In this document: positions 1-10,473 of the stretch, piece after piece
Numbering within the stretch: the stretch's first letter is position 1
How the letters are laid out: every line of letters starts with the position of its first letter
DNA from: Pelagibacteraceae bacterium AG-464-P07
GTDB lineage: Bacteria; Pseudomonadota; Alphaproteobacteria; Pelagibacterales; Pelagibacteraceae
Direction of reading: 5' to 3'
Length of the DNA stretch: 64,000 bases
Assembly (NCBI GenBank): GCA_003211695.1
Contig: QCSA01000005.1
Coordinates: 1 to 64,000, forward strand
Program-made: the position numbers and the translations under genes
Notes under the pieces: generated by a model
Seen by the model: the letters and a program-made list of their open reading frames with translations, nothing else
Databases searched by the model: none
What the model was told of the DNA's origin: nothing

Positions 1-2
1 AG

Positions 3-1133
3 ATGATAAAATATTGGGATTATTTACGCGAATATAGAAAACTTAAACGTGAAATCTTAAATTCCGTTAATAAAGTTTTTGAAAGCGGAACGTTACTCTT
101 TGGACAAGAGTTAAAAAAATTTGAGAGAAATTTTTGTATATTTAATAATTCAAAATATGGCTTGGGAGTAGGTAGTGGTACCGATGCATTATTTATTGCT
201 CTTAAAGTTCTAGATATTGGAATAGGAGACGAAGTAATTACCGTCTCTAATACCGCTATACCTACTGTAGCTGCAATAAAAAATACAGGTGCAAAAGTGA
301 GATTTGTAGATATCGGTAAAGATTTTCTGATAGATGTAAAAAAAATTAAACATGTAATTAGTTCCAAGACAAAAGCGATTATTCCAGTTCATCTTTTTGG
401 TCAAACCTGTGATATGAATGAAATATTGTCAATCTCAAAAAAATACAACTTAAAAATAGTCGAAGATTGTGCACAAGCATGTGGAGCATTATATAAAGGA
501 CAAAAAGCTGGTTCGATGGGAGATATCGGTTGCTATTCTTTTTATCCAACTAAAATTCTTGGATCTTATGGAGATGGAGGGTTTTTGACTACTCATAATA
601 AAAAAATATATGAAAAAATGCATAGATTCAGATTTTATGGAATAGATACTTTAAAAAAAAATAAAAAATGGAGTAATAAATATTATTCTATTGATCATGG
701 TACTAGCTCAAGATTGGATGAGGTCCAAGCTTCAATACTTAATTTGAAACTAAAATATGTTAATTCCTTTATAAGAAAAAGAAGACTTATAGCACAAAAA
801 TATTTTAAGGGATTGAAAGGACTGGATATTAAAATGCCAATTGTAAATAAAAAAAACTTTCATGTATTTCATATATTTGCTGTGAGCCATCCAAAGAGAG
901 AATTAATTTTAAAAAAAATGAGATCACAAAATATTAATTTAAATATACACTATCCATATCCAATACATACTATGAAAGCTTATAAAAATTTTAAATGTGA
1001 TAATTCTAATTGTTTAATTGAAACAGAAAAAAAAGCAAAAATAATATTTTCTTTACCTATTTACCCTAGTATAAAAAATTATGAAATCGAAAATATAATT
1101 CAAAATATTAATAAAATACTCTGTAAAATTTAA
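3..1133 (+). CDS. DegT/DnrJ/EryC1/StrS-family PLP sugar aminotransferase
   Basis: Fold-type I PLP enzyme of the family that aminates nucleotide-linked keto-sugars for surface polysaccharides. Visible family marks are the glycine-rich cofactor loop GSGTDAL (57-63), the Asp of VEDCAQ (D155) that contacts the pyridine nitrogen, and the Schiff-base lysine in SFYPTKILGSYGDGG (K184). At 376 aa it has the usual family length. The ATG lies two bases inside the window edge and gives a normal N-terminus, so the gene is probably complete. An RmlC-type epimerase follows after 12 bp, suggesting one dTDP-sugar pathway. Closest functional analogues would be the dTDP-3-amino-3,6-dideoxyhexose aminotransferases (FdtB/QdtB type), but the substrate cannot be read from sequence. 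Confidence 0.93.
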   Translation: MIKYWDYLREYRKLKREILNSVNKVFESGTLLFGQELKKFERNFCIFNNSKYGLGVGSGTDALFIALKVLDIGIGDEVITVSNTAIPTVAAIKNTGAKVRFVDIGKDFLIDVKKIKHVISSKTKAIIPVHLFGQTCDMNEILSISKKYNLKIVEDCAQACGALYKGQKAGSMGDIGCYSFYPTKILGSYGDGGFLTTHNKKIYEKMHRFRFYGIDTLKKNKKWSNKYYSIDHGTSSRLDEVQASILNLKLKYVNSFIRKRRLIAQKYFKGLKGLDIKMPIVNKKNFHVFHIFAVSHPKRELILKKMRSQNINLNIHYPYPIHTMKAYKNFKCDNSNCLIETEKKAKIIFSLPIYPSIKNYEIENIIQNINKILCKI

Positions 1134-1145
1134 AATGTTTAAAAA

Positions 1146-1649
1146 ATGATAGTGGTATCTAAACTTAATAAACCAAGACATTTAAAACAGGTAATTCATA
1201 AAGATTCCAGAGGAAGTCTCACAGAAATTTTTTTAAAAAAAAGAATAAAATTTAATTTTTGTAAATGCATTACCGTGACTTCAAAAATTAATGTTATAAG
1301 AGGTTTACACTTTCAAAAAAAATTTGCCCAACATAAAATTATTTTTGTTTTAAAAGGAATTATTAACGATTTTGTTGTAGATATAAGAAAAAATAGTAAA
1401 ACCTTTGGTAAAGTTTATAAATTTAAATTAACTCCTGGAAAAGGACTAATTATTCCAAAAAAATTTGCTCATGGATACAGTTCTTTGGCTAAGGAAAATA
1501 TAGTGGTCTATTTTTTGTCAAAGGATTGGCATCCAAGTCAAGAAAGTGGGATTATTTGGAATGATAAATTCTTAAATATAAATTGGGGAATTAAAAAACC
1601 GATTATTTCAAAAAAAGACAAATTATTAAAAACATTTTTGAAACTTTAA
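1146..1649 (+). CDS. rfbC: RmlC-like dTDP-4-dehydrorhamnose 3,5-epimerase family protein
   Basis: Cupin-fold sugar epimerase acting on dTDP-4-keto-6-deoxyhexoses in the cytoplasm. Family marks are IRGLHFQ with the catalytic-base histidine (H55), the strand FVVDIRKNSKTFGK, the IPKKFAHGYSSL loop and the C-terminal ESGIIWND motif. The length of 167 aa is slightly short for RmlC (about 180) but the core is complete. It sits 12 bp after the DegT aminotransferase and 20 bp before a GT2 glycosyltransferase, so the three probably form one operon. It may be a 3-epimerase or 5-epimerase for an amino sugar rather than a true rhamnose enzyme, because rmlA, rmlB and rmlD are not in the window. Confidence 0.88.
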   Translation: MIVVSKLNKPRHLKQVIHKDSRGSLTEIFLKKRIKFNFCKCITVTSKINVIRGLHFQKKFAQHKIIFVLKGIINDFVVDIRKNSKTFGKVYKFKLTPGKGLIIPKKFAHGYSSLAKENIVVYFLSKDWHPSQESGIIWNDKFLNINWGIKKPIISKKDKLLKTFLKL

Positions 1650-1669
1650 AGTTAATATAAAATATAAGA

Positions 1670-2542
1670 ATGAATACCCCAATCAATGAAATAACTATTA
1701 TCATTGTACTTTATGAGGAGGAAACGAATCTTGTATTACAATGTTTGGAAAATATAAAAGATTTTAAAATAATAATTGTAGACAATGCTGGAAATAAACT
1801 TCTTAAAAAGGTAGTCGAAAAAAAATTCGAAATATATAAATATGTTCTAAATGAAAAAAATTTAGATTTGCCAAAAGGATTTAATCAAGCGGTTGAACTA
1901 TGTGATACTGAATACATATTAAATTTACAAGCTGATTGTTTAATTTCAAGTAAAGATATATCAATACTTTTGAAATCACACAAAGAATATGACAACTGCT
2001 TCATAGCTTCTCCTACTTTTTATGATAAAGAATTAAAATTAACCTATAACGGAGGAAGCCTTCCAGAAAAAAATGACAAAAAAGATGTTTTAAATTTAGA
2101 AGGTGATGTATGCGTAGAAACTATTTTATTATCAACTATTTTATTTAAAAAAAAAGATATTTTTGAACTTGGTCTATTAGATGAAAATTTTTTGGGATAT
2201 TATGTTGATTTTGAGTTGTGTAGAAGAGTGATAAATAAAGGAGGATCTATCATTCAAGTTTTTGATGCAAAAGCTCAACATTTACATGGCCAACTTAAAA
2301 TAAAAAATTATTTAAAAAGAACTTTTGTGCGAAATTATTATTATACTTTCGACGAACTTTATTATTTTTTTAAAATCAATAAACATTCTGAAATATTAAA
2401 AAAACTCAAAAAAAAATTACCCAATTATATTTTTAAATCAATAATCAACCTTTTTTTATTAAGACCTACTCAAAGCGTATATTATTTCTCCAAAACGGTC
2501 GCGTTCTATAAATTTAATAAATTTTTAAATAAAAAAAATTGA
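1670..2542 (+). CDS. Glycosyltransferase family 2 (rhamnosyltransferase-like)
   Basis: GT-A fold transferase of about 290 aa. The N-terminal ITIIIVLYEEE strand, the IIIVDNAGN nucleotide-binding segment and the LQADCL segment in the metal-binding position match GT2 enzymes of the rhamnosyltransferase/WcaA group. GLLDENFLGYYVDFELCRR is the conserved acceptor-side motif of these enzymes. There is no transmembrane anchor, so it is likely a peripheral membrane enzyme adding a sugar to a lipid-linked or LPS chain. It is last in the plus-strand sugar cluster and faces a convergent GT17 gene 34 bp away. Donor and acceptor cannot be predicted. Confidence 0.87.
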   Translation: MNTPINEITIIIVLYEEETNLVLQCLENIKDFKIIIVDNAGNKLLKKVVEKKFEIYKYVLNEKNLDLPKGFNQAVELCDTEYILNLQADCLISSKDISILLKSHKEYDNCFIASPTFYDKELKLTYNGGSLPEKNDKKDVLNLEGDVCVETILLSTILFKKKDIFELGLLDENFLGYYVDFELCRRVINKGGSIIQVFDAKAQHLHGQLKIKNYLKRTFVRNYYYTFDELYYFFKINKHSEILKKLKKKLPNYIFKSIINLFLLRPTQSVYYFSKTVAFYKFNKFLNKKN

Positions 2543-2576
2543 TATAATTCAAAATCAATTAAAATTGAAAACTTTA

Positions 2577-3383
2577 CTAATCAATCCATTTATTAAATTT
2601 ATGTTGATTGTTTAATATATAATTTGGAAATGTACTGTCTAATTGAACTTTATAATATTTGTTTCCCCTATTAAACAAATCCTTCATTTCATGAATGTTC
2701 TTTTGGATTATATCTATTTTAGTGAATTCATCTTTATTAAAAGCTATATGGGCAAATGTTTTTAATTTCTTTGATATTTTTTCAGGTTCAGATAAATAAT
2801 TAAAATGCCAGCCTCCATTTTCAATTAATTGTATACTTTTTTCTTTATCAATCCTCCAAAATGGATAACGAGTATTTTTTTTTCTTACTTTTTGCCTAAG
2901 AAAGTCGATTGATTTTAAATTTTTTTTAAGACAAATCCTTGACCCTTCCCAAGGACTCTCGTGAGGATTATAAACATTAAGTTTATAGCAAAACATTTTT
3001 TGAAGAAAGATTCCAAATTTTTTATTTAACTTTAGATTTGTCAGTATTTCTGGTCGTGGTATTTCATCTGGGTCTGAAAACATAATATAGTCTTCTGGCT
3101 TTGCATTATTTAAACCATTAAAAATAAATTCTCTTTGAAAAGCCTGTGTTTTCCATGGATTAGAGATATCTGGAAACTGTTTATCAATAACTAAATAAAT
3201 TATTTTATCTATGAATTTTTTATGACTTTCCAAATTGAAGTTAAGTCCTTTATAATTGCCTTTGTGATCAAATTTTGATTCACAAACTATAAATTTTTCT
3301 ATATATTTATTTAAAGTATTAAATCTTAAATTTGCTTGTAAATTTTCATCAAAAAAAGTTATACAATCATAAATTTTAATCAC
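2577..3383 (-). CDS. Glycosyltransferase family 17-like protein
   Basis: Resembles GT17 (beta-1,4-mannosyl-glycoprotein GlcNAc-transferase family) as found in bacterial polysaccharide clusters. Visible family features are the N-terminal KIYDCITFFDENLQ segment, the stretch from KFIVCES to FDHKG, and FSDPDEIPRPE, which carries the acidic metal-binding residues. I place the start at a GTG (3383) rather than the upstream TTG at 3416. The GTG gives the typical MIKIYDC N-terminus and has an AGAGG ribosome-binding site 8 nt upstream. The gene is convergent with the GT2 gene and divergent from the radical SAM gene. The linkage formed is unknown. Confidence 0.8.
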   Translation of the reverse strand: MIKIYDCITFFDENLQANLRFNTLNKYIEKFIVCESKFDHKGNYKGLNFNLESHKKFIDKIIYLVIDKQFPDISNPWKTQAFQREFIFNGLNNAKPEDYIMFSDPDEIPRPEILTNLKLNKKFGIFLQKMFCYKLNVYNPHESPWEGSRICLKKNLKSIDFLRQKVRKKNTRYPFWRIDKEKSIQLIENGGWHFNYLSEPEKISKKLKTFAHIAFNKDEFTKIDIIQKNIHEMKDLFNRGNKYYKVQLDSTFPNYILNNQHKFNKWID

Positions 3384-3691
3384 TGGTTCAACCTCTGCAC
3401 TTTTTCTAATCTCCAAATTATACTAAGATTGCATTAAAATCTTATTTTATTCAATGTTATAAATGGTAAAACTATAGCAAAATCATAAAATGAAAAAAAT
3501 CAAAATATTACATTCAGAAGAAGCTAAGTTAATTTGACAAATAATTTTTTTATTTGTTTCAAATTTTACTTGGAAAATGCGCAGGAAATACTTTGAAAAT
3601 TTATAAAAAATTTGAGTAATAGCTTGTAAAATTAATTTAATACTGTGATAAATAATGAAAAATAAATAAATATTTAAACGAAATTTTTAAA
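3384..3691. other. Divergent intergenic region (about 300 bp) with a terminator-like hairpin
   Basis: Separates the GT17 gene (minus) from the radical SAM gene (plus), so it must carry both promoters. No recognisable protein gene is present. A 15-codon ORF (3491-3538, reading MKKIKILHSEEAKLI) runs straight into the hairpin at 3533-3563. It could be a leader peptide, a gene relic or chance. The remainder is low-complexity A/T sequence with no clear promoter consensus that I would defend. Confidence 0.5.
3533..3563 (+). terminator. Terminator-like stem-loop in the leader of the radical SAM gene
   Basis: TTTG plus ACAAATAA (3533-3544), a five-T loop and TTATTTGT plus CAAA (3550-3557 and 3560-3563) form a 12-bp stem with a 2-nt bulge. 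It is followed by TTTTACTT on the plus strand. The stem is almost pure A/T, so its strength is doubtful. It lies about 130 bp upstream of the radical SAM start and could attenuate that gene. Confidence 0.3.
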
Positions 3692-5209
3692 GTGAATCAA
3701 ATCAAAATATTATTATTATATCCACCTGAACAACAGTGGCCAGGTTGCATAGTTAAACCTAACGGATCTTTAGCTTATCCATATTTAGGTGGGTCTTTGA
3801 GAGATATTGGTATTGAAACTTATATATATGATGCTTGCGTAGGTAATAATAATGATAACCTAGAAAATTTTTTTAAAAATTCTACACAGCTTCCTAGTGG
3901 CATGTTAAGGACTGGTGTTAGTAACGATAGGATATTAGAAGTAGTAAGTTACTATGATGCTGTAGGTATAACATCAATATTTTCCCAGCAAGAAACTCAA
4001 GTATTGGATTGTGCAAAATTAATAAAAAAAAATTATCCGAATAAATTACTTTTTTCTGGCGGTGTTAATGCTAAATCAAGACCTTCTATTTTCTTTGCTG
4101 CTGGATTTGATATTATTTTTACTTCTGAATCAGAAATTACCATACAACAAATAGCAAAAATTTTACAAAAAGGTAGTAGAGATTTCAGTTCTGTGGGAAA
4201 AATATATTTTAAAAACAAATATGGAAAAATAATCGATAATTCTCATTTTGGTGATATTGTTTGGGATTTAGATAAACTGCCAATTCCTGCTTGGAATTTA
4301 TTACCCAATGAAAGATATTGGAAAATTGGTAGACCACACGGAGGTCAAATTGCTTCTGATAGTACTTTAAGATACGCTTCCATAATGACTTCAAGAGGTT
4401 GTCCTTTTGCGTGTTCGTATTGCCATATAGCTAATGAAACTGTAAATTCAAAATCAGGTGCTATAGGTAGGTTCCGAATAAAGTCTGATGATAGAGTTAG
4501 AAACGAATTACAAATCTTAAAAGATGAGATAGGTGTAAAACAAGTTTTTATTGAAGATGATTCAATATTTGGCAAGAAGAAAAGAGCCATTCGACTTTTA
4601 AAAAGTATAATTGGTTTTGGATTGGATTTAATGGATGTCAATGGAATTAACATGATACATTTAGTCAAAAAAAGTAATAAACCAAATTGGATGGTTCCGG
4701 ATGAAGAGGTCATTGAATTGCTAGCTGAAGTTGGGTTTAAATATATAGTTTTACCATTTGAATCTGCAAATCTAAGAATAATAAAAAAATGGTGTTCTAA
4801 TAAACTAGCTTTAGATCGATTTAGCCCAAGCGATTTAATTAAAACCATCAAAAAATACAAAATAAATGTAGGAACAAACTACATGATAGGTTTCCCGGAT
4901 GAAACAAGGAAGGAAATAGAAACAACATTAAACTTTGCTCATAAAATGAAACAAAATGGTTTAGATCATTCAAATTTCTTTTTAGTAATGCCAGTGCCGG
5001 GTACGCCAATATTTGATTATTGTATAAAAAAAGGTCACCTACCAAAAAATTATAACCCAGATAAATTTCAATGGACAAAAGCAAACCTAATTAATACCGC
5101 TGTTTCACCAGCTGAATTAGAAAGTATTAGAGATAAAGCTTGGGATGACTGTAATAATCAACAGTTTAAAAAAGAAAGAAAAAGTTGGGTAGCTACTAGA
5201 CCAAGTTGA
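3692..5209 (+). CDS. B12-binding-domain radical SAM protein
   Basis: 505 aa with an N-terminal cobalamin-binding-like Rossmann region (about 1-160, including ILLLYPP and FSGGVNAKSRP). A radical SAM core follows, whose 4Fe-4S cluster motif is C237-x3-C241-x2-C244 (CPFACSYC). The later segments LPFESAN, NYMIGFPDET and PVPGTPIFDY are typical of the Elp3/MiaB-like radical SAM barrel. Such enzymes perform methylations, ring rearrangements or C-C chemistry on unactivated carbons; the substrate here is unknown. It starts with GTG and has no strong Shine-Dalgarno. The position among polysaccharide genes suggests a surface-sugar or lipid modification, which is inference. Confidence 0.88.
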   Translation: MNQIKILLLYPPEQQWPGCIVKPNGSLAYPYLGGSLRDIGIETYIYDACVGNNNDNLENFFKNSTQLPSGMLRTGVSNDRILEVVSYYDAVGITSIFSQQETQVLDCAKLIKKNYPNKLLFSGGVNAKSRPSIFFAAGFDIIFTSESEITIQQIAKILQKGSRDFSSVGKIYFKNKYGKIIDNSHFGDIVWDLDKLPIPAWNLLPNERYWKIGRPHGGQIASDSTLRYASIMTSRGCPFACSYCHIANETVNSKSGAIGRFRIKSDDRVRNELQILKDEIGVKQVFIEDDSIFGKKKRAIRLLKSIIGFGLDLMDVNGINMIHLVKKSNKPNWMVPDEEVIELLAEVGFKYIVLPFESANLRIIKKWCSNKLALDRFSPSDLIKTIKKYKINVGTNYMIGFPDETRKEIETTLNFAHKMKQNGLDHSNFFLVMPVPGTPIFDYCIKKGHLPKNYNPDKFQWTKANLINTAVSPAELESIRDKAWDDCNNQQFKKERKSWVATRPS

Positions 5210-5232
5210 CATTAACAATGTTCTTTTTACTT

Positions 5233-6261
5233 TTAATTTAACCATTTATCCAAAATTCTCATATTTTCGAGAGTTTCATTGATGGTCATGCCAGGAAAAT
5301 TAGGTTCTTTTTTATTTTCTAATATGCACTTGCTTAAGATATCTATCTCGTAAGTGTAAATATTATTATGACTTCTAATCTTAATTATTTCCTTATTTTC
5401 ACCATTAATTTGTATTGACGAAATATCTGATGGAGTCCAGGTATTCTCTAAAACTAATTCACCTTTGGTTCCAATGATCTTTGTTTTTTTTCCCAAATTT
5501 TGTGTCAGTGAAGCACCAACAGTAGATTTAAAATTATTTTCAAAATTTAGTTCTGCAAATGAATTCATATCGACTCCGGTTGGTCCAATTTCTTTTTTTT
5601 TATTTAAGACCTTTGTTTTATTAAAATCAAAATTAGAAATTAATGAAGCAATAAGAATACTAAAAGAGACAGGATAACATCCTACGTCAAGTATTGCTCC
5701 TCCACCCAATTCTTTATTATATAATCTGTAATTTCTATTTGGTTTCTTTTTTAATTTAATACCAAATATTTTTTTTCTACCTAATGCATCAAAACCAAAA
5801 AATGATTCCATCGAAACTAAATTTCCTATCACTTTATTTTTTAATAAATCTACAACTTTTTCTATTTGGGGATGGTATCTGTACATAAATGCCTCTGAAA
5901 ATAAAATATTTTTGCCTTTTAAATTATTTTTTATATTTTCCATCTGTGAAAAATCTACAGTGGCAGGTTTTTCCACCAAGATATTTTTTCCCTTTTCAAT
6001 AGTTTTGATTACCCATTCGTGATGAAGAGAATGAGGTAAAGCTATATAAATTATATCTAAATCTTTACATTCCAATAAGCTATTATAATTCGTAAAACAA
6101 CAATCATCACCAATTTGAAACTTATTTTTGAATGTCTGAAGTTTATTTTCACTTCTACTTGATATAGCAAATAATTTAGCATTCTTTATATATTGAAATC
6201 CTTCAGCAAATTTTAAGGCAATATTTCCTAAACCTATAATTCCCCACTTCACTTGTTTCAT
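5233..6261 (-). CDS. Gfo/Idh/MocA-family NAD(P)-dependent oxidoreductase
   Basis: 342-aa two-domain dehydrogenase. The N-terminal Rossmann fold shows GIIGLGNIA near residue 8. The conserved EKPA motif (VEKPATVDF, about residue 97) marks the catalytic lysine typical of Gfo/Idh/MocA enzymes. The C-terminal alpha/beta half includes GGGAILDVGCYPV, the family's GG-x-D-x-G-x-H-like segment, with Cys-Tyr where many members have a His. Likely role: oxidation or reduction of a sugar or sugar nucleotide, cytoplasmic. It lies 4 bp after lepA on the same strand, so it may be transcribed from the translation operon. The radical SAM gene converges on it. Confidence 0.9.
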   Translation of the reverse strand: MKQVKWGIIGLGNIALKFAEGFQYIKNAKLFAISSRSENKLQTFKNKFQIGDDCCFTNYNSLLECKDLDIIYIALPHSLHHEWVIKTIEKGKNILVEKPATVDFSQMENIKNNLKGKNILFSEAFMYRYHPQIEKVVDLLKNKVIGNLVSMESFFGFDALGRKKIFGIKLKKKPNRNYRLYNKELGGGAILDVGCYPVSFSILIASLISNFDFNKTKVLNKKKEIGPTGVDMNSFAELNFENNFKSTVGASLTQNLGKKTKIIGTKGELVLENTWTPSDISSIQINGENKEIIKIRSHNNIYTYEIDILSKCILENKKEPNFPGMTINETLENMRILDKWLN

Positions 6262-6265
6262 AAAA

Positions 6266-8071
6266 TTATACTTTGTTTATTTTTAATACCCCAATAAATG
6301 CTTCCTTTGGAATTTCAACTTGACCAAATTGTTTTGCTCTTGTTTTTCCTTTTTTTTGTTTATCCAAAAGTTTTCTTTTTCTATCTCTGGCTCCACCACC
6401 ATGTATTTTGGTTAAAACATCTTTTTTAAATCCTTTTATGGTTTCTCTAGCAATGATCTTTCCACCTATGACTGCTTGAATAGGAATTAGAAAATTATGT
6501 CTTGGAATTAATGCTTTAAGTTTTTCACATACCAGCCTTCCTTGTGATTGAGCAAAATCCTTGTTGATAATCATTGAGAGAGCATCAACGGGTTCAGTGT
6601 TAACTAATATTCCCATCTTAACTAAATTGCCTTCTTTATAATCTGTAATTTCATAATCAAAACTTGCATATCCGCTAGAAATTGATTTGATACGATCATA
6701 AAAATCAAAAACCACTTCATTTAATGGCAGTTCATAACTTAACACAGCACGGTTTCCTGAATAGGTTAAATTGCTCTGAACTCCTCTTTTATCCTGGCAA
6801 ATTTTTATCACTGATCCTAAGTATTGGTCTGGAGTAATTATTGTAGCTTTGATCCAAGGTTCCTCTATTGATAGAATTTGAGTTGGATCCGGCATATCTG
6901 TTGGGTTTTGTAGTTCCTGAATCGTACCATTTTTTTTGTTAATTTTATATATTACTCCAGGTGTTGTGGTTATAAGATTAATATCAAATTCTCTTTCTAA
7001 CCTTTGAGTCACAATTTCTAAATGAAGCAATCCTAAAAAACCACATCTAAAACCTAATCCCAATGCACTAGAGGATTCTGTTTCATAAGAAAAACTTGAG
7101 TCGTTAAGTTTTAATTTTGCTAAACTATCTTTTAACTTTTGATATTCTGAATTATCAACTGGAAATAAACCACAAAATACAACTGGTTTACTTGGTTTAA
7201 ATCCTGGTAAAGCTTTTTCGACAGGATTTGATGAATCACATATTGTGTCACCGACTTTGGTGTCAGACAAATTCTTTATTCCAGTAATTATAAAACCAAT
7301 CTCTCCAGATGAAATTTCATCCATATCTTTAGGCTTTGGTGTAAATACACCAACTTTTTCAATTACATGTTTGCTGTTATTAGACATCATTTTAATTTCC
7401 ATACCTTTTTTTAAATTTCCATCGATCACTCTTACTAAAATAACAACTCCTAAATAACTGTCGTACCAACTATCTACCAATAAACATATTAACGGTTTCT
7501 TTGTATTGCCTTTAGGTGAAGGTAAAATTTTAACTATAGACTCTAATATTTCATCAATTCCTTCACCTGTTTTTCCTGAACAATTAATGGAGTGACTGGT
7601 ATCTATCCCAATTACATCTTCTATTTGTTTTTTAACCTTCTCTGTATCTGAGGATGGTAAATCAATTTTATTGAGGACAGGTATAATTTCATGATTGTTA
7701 TCGAGAGCTTGGTACACATTGGCCAAGGTTTGAGCTTCAACTCCTTGCGAACTATCAACAATTAAAATAGAACCTTCGCAAGCTGATAAAGATCGACTTA
7801 CTTCGTAGCTAAAATCTACGTGTCCAGGAGTGTCGATAATATTAAAAATATAATTTTTGCCATCTTTCGCTTTATAATTTAAACGAACTGTTTGAGCTTT
7901 TATAGTAATTCCTCTTTCTCTTTCAATATCCATAGTATCAAGAACTTGATCTTTCATTTCTCTATCACTTAATCCTCCACATTTTTGGATTAGTCTATCT
8001 GCTAAGGTAGATTTGCCATGATCGATATGCGCAATTATAGAAAAATTGCGTATAGCTTCATTATTAGACAT
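6266..8071 (-). CDS. lepA: Elongation factor 4 (LepA) GTPase
   Basis: 601-aa translational GTPase that back-translocates or remodels stalled ribosomes. The G1 motif AHIDHGKST (14-22), the G3 motif [12 protein letters not shown], the G4 motif NKIDLPS and the LepA-specific C-terminal domain ([20 protein letters not shown]) are all present. The length matches the family (about 600). Its ATG overlaps the pheT stop codon by one base (TAATG), indicating translational coupling at the end of the thrS-infC-rpmI-rplT-pheST operon. Confidence 0.98.
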   Translation of the reverse strand: MSNNEAIRNFSIIAHIDHGKSTLADRLIQKCGGLSDREMKDQVLDTMDIERERGITIKAQTVRLNYKAKDGKNYIFNIIDTPGHVDFSYEVSRSLSACEGSILIVDSSQGVEAQTLANVYQALDNNHEIIPVLNKIDLPSSDTEKVKKQIEDVIGIDTSHSINCSGKTGEGIDEILESIVKILPSPKGNTKKPLICLLVDSWYDSYLGVVILVRVIDGNLKKGMEIKMMSNNSKHVIEKVGVFTPKPKDMDEISSGEIGFIITGIKNLSDTKVGDTICDSSNPVEKALPGFKPSKPVVFCGLFPVDNSEYQKLKDSLAKLKLNDSSFSYETESSSALGLGFRCGFLGLLHLEIVTQRLEREFDINLITTTPGVIYKINKKNGTIQELQNPTDMPDPTQILSIEEPWIKATIITPDQYLGSVIKICQDKRGVQSNLTYSGNRAVLSYELPLNEVVFDFYDRIKSISSGYASFDYEITDYKEGNLVKMGILVNTEPVDALSMIINKDFAQSQGRLVCEKLKALIPRHNFLIPIQAVIGGKIIARETIKGFKKDVLTKIHGGGARDRKRKLLDKQKKGKTRAKQFGQVEIPKEAFIGVLKINKV

Positions 8072-10473
8072 TAAGATCTTAACGTTGCGCCTGTTGTTTC
8101 TTGAACTACTGATATAATTTTTTTGCTTATTTGATCAATATCATTATCACTTAAAGTTTTGTTTTTAGGTTCCAGAATTACATTAAAAGCAATAGACTTT
8201 TTGCCACTATCAATATTATCTCCTTGATAAACATCAAAAATTTTTACAACTTTAATTAATTCCTTATCAATTTTTTGAACTAAACTTATAATTTCACCAG
8301 AACTATATTTTTCTTCAATGACAAAGGCAAAATCTCTAACTACTTTTTGATAGTCAGAAACGATAAATTGAGGTTTAGTTTCTCTAATTTTTTTTCTTGA
8401 TTCAGGTATATTATCTAAGAAAATTTCAAAACCTAATACGTTATCAGTTCTCAAATCTAGTCTTTTAATAATTGATGGATGAATTTCACCAAAGTACGCT
8501 AGTTCAGGACCTTTTGTAGATCCTAATGATAACAAACCAGATCTTCCTGGGTGGTACCATTTTTTTGTTCTATTGCTAACCACTACCTTGAGGTTATCAA
8601 AACCAATTTCATTTAAAGTTCTTAAAGCATCATTTTTAATATCAAAAACATCAAAGCTTCTTTCTTTTTCAATCCAATTTTTTCTAGAATATTTTCCAGT
8701 TTTAATTGCACTAATCATTGTTGATTGCTCTCCAGGTTTACTGCCTTTAAAGACGGGACCTACCTCAAACAACATTAAATCTTCAAAATTTCTATGGATA
8801 TTTTTTTTCGCGGCTATCATTAAATTAGAATAAAGGGATGACCTCAAAACATCCAAATCACCAGATATTGGGTTAGATAGTTTAATTTCAGTTTTTAATT
8901 CTGAAAATAAATTATCTATTTTTGAATCTGTAAATGACCATGTAACAGCTTCCGTAAAACCCTTTGAAGCTACTGATCGTTGAGAAAAATGAAAAAGTTT
9001 TTGTTTATAATTTAATGTATCCTTAACATTTTCCTTTTCTGGGTTTATTATAGGTATTTTGTCATAGCCTTTTATCCTTGCTAGCTCCTCTATAAGATCA
9101 ATATCTTCCTTAAGATCTGGTCTCCATGAAGGGGGTAAAACCTTAATTTTTTTTTTACCCATTTTTAGAGAACATCCTAATGAAGATAAGATTTTTTTAA
9201 TTTCTGAAATTGTGATCGAAAATCCAATAACTTTTGGAAATTTTTCTGCATCTAAATCAATTATTTTTACTTCATTTTTTAATTTACCAACAATTGAAAG
9301 CTTGCTACCTTCACCTCCGCATAAATCTAAAATCATACGCATTCCTAGTTCTAGTCCTGATTGTATAGAGTTTGGATCTATGCCTCTCTCAAATCTATAC
9401 TTAGCATCAGTATCAATATTTAAAATCTTTGCAGTTTTTCGAACTGATGAAGGATAAAAATAAGCCGATTCCAATAAAATATTTTTAGTTGAAAATTCTG
9501 TGCCAGATCTAGTTCCTCCAATGATACCTCCAAGACCCAAAACTCCAAATTTATCGGTAATCGCGCACATGTTATTTTGAAGTGTATATTTTTTATTATC
9601 TAAAGCTTCAAAAGACTCACCCTTTTTGGAATTTCGTACAATTATTTCTTTATTAATTTTATCAGCGTCATATGCGTGCAGGGGTCGATTTAAATCAAAC
9701 ATCACATAATTTGTAGTATCCACAATTGCAGAAATAGGTTTTAAACCTAAAGATATAATTTTATTTTTTAGCCAATTGGGACTTTCTTTGTTTTGAACAT
9801 TTCTAATATATACGCTTCCAAAAATTGCGCAGCCTTGATCTTTTTCTTTTCCTATTGACACTTTAATGGGTTGTTTAAATTTTTGGTTTATTTTAATTGG
9901 TGACTGCTTTTTTAATTGTCCTAGGCCTGACGAAGCTAAATCTCTTGCAATACCTCTAACTCCTAAACAGTCCGGTCTATTAGGAGTAATAGTAATATCC
10001 ATAGTTTTTTTGCCACCGCTTTTGAAATATTTATCACCAATATTTTTTTCTTTTTTATTTAATTCAATAATTCCTTCTTTATCTGAAGATTGATCAAGTT
10101 CATACCCGGAACACAACATTCCAATGGATTCGATTCCTCTTATTTTTGCTACTTTAAGTTTCATTTTAGTTTTTGGAATAAAAGTTCCTGGGGGAGCGTA
10201 AACAGCAAATAGTCCGTTTCTAGCATTTTGAGCACCACAAACAACCTTGACTAAGTTTCCGGTTCCAACATCAACATCACAAAGTTTTAACTTATCTGCA
10301 TTCGGATGTTTTTGAGATTTAATAATTTTACAAATAATAAAATTATCTAAATTATCATTTGATAACTTTATATTTTCTACTTCCAAGCCAATTTCAGTTA
10401 AACGTTCTACTATTTGATTCAAGTTTGCCTTGGTTGCTAAATGATTTTTCAACCATGATAAGGAAGTTATCAT
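8071..10473 (-). CDS. pheT: Phenylalanine--tRNA ligase beta subunit
   Basis: 800-aa beta chain of the (alpha-beta)2 PheRS. Domain order: N-terminal tRNA-binding OB fold (about 40-150), B3/B4 editing domain (about 210-390), B5 domain (about 400-470), catalytic-like core, and the C-terminal anticodon-binding FDX-ACB domain (about 705-800, beginning [14 protein letters not shown]). The length fits the family. It overlaps pheS by 4 bp (ATGA) and lepA by 1 bp, so it is co-translated with its partner subunit. Confidence 0.98.
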   Translation of the reverse strand: MITSLSWLKNHLATKANLNQIVERLTEIGLEVENIKLSNDNLDNFIICKIIKSQKHPNADKLKLCDVDVGTGNLVKVVCGAQNARNGLFAVYAPPGTFIPKTKMKLKVAKIRGIESIGMLCSGYELDQSSDKEGIIELNKKEKNIGDKYFKSGGKKTMDITITPNRPDCLGVRGIARDLASSGLGQLKKQSPIKINQKFKQPIKVSIGKEKDQGCAIFGSVYIRNVQNKESPNWLKNKIISLGLKPISAIVDTTNYVMFDLNRPLHAYDADKINKEIIVRNSKKGESFEALDNKKYTLQNNMCAITDKFGVLGLGGIIGGTRSGTEFSTKNILLESAYFYPSSVRKTAKILNIDTDAKYRFERGIDPNSIQSGLELGMRMILDLCGGEGSKLSIVGKLKNEVKIIDLDAEKFPKVIGFSITISEIKKILSSLGCSLKMGKKKIKVLPPSWRPDLKEDIDLIEELARIKGYDKIPIINPEKENVKDTLNYKQKLFHFSQRSVASKGFTEAVTWSFTDSKIDNLFSELKTEIKLSNPISGDLDVLRSSLYSNLMIAAKKNIHRNFEDLMLFEVGPVFKGSKPGEQSTMISAIKTGKYSRKNWIEKERSFDVFDIKNDALRTLNEIGFDNLKVVVSNRTKKWYHPGRSGLLSLGSTKGPELAYFGEIHPSIIKRLDLRTDNVLGFEIFLDNIPESRKKIRETKPQFIVSDYQKVVRDFAFVIEEKYSSGEIISLVQKIDKELIKVVKIFDVYQGDNIDSGKKSIAFNVILEPKNKTLSDNDIDQISKKIISVVQETTGATLRS

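Noticed and set aside
5210-5232. Terminator between the radical SAM and Gfo/Idh genes
   Set aside because: Only a 5-bp ACATT/AATGT stem followed by a broken T tract; too weak to call.
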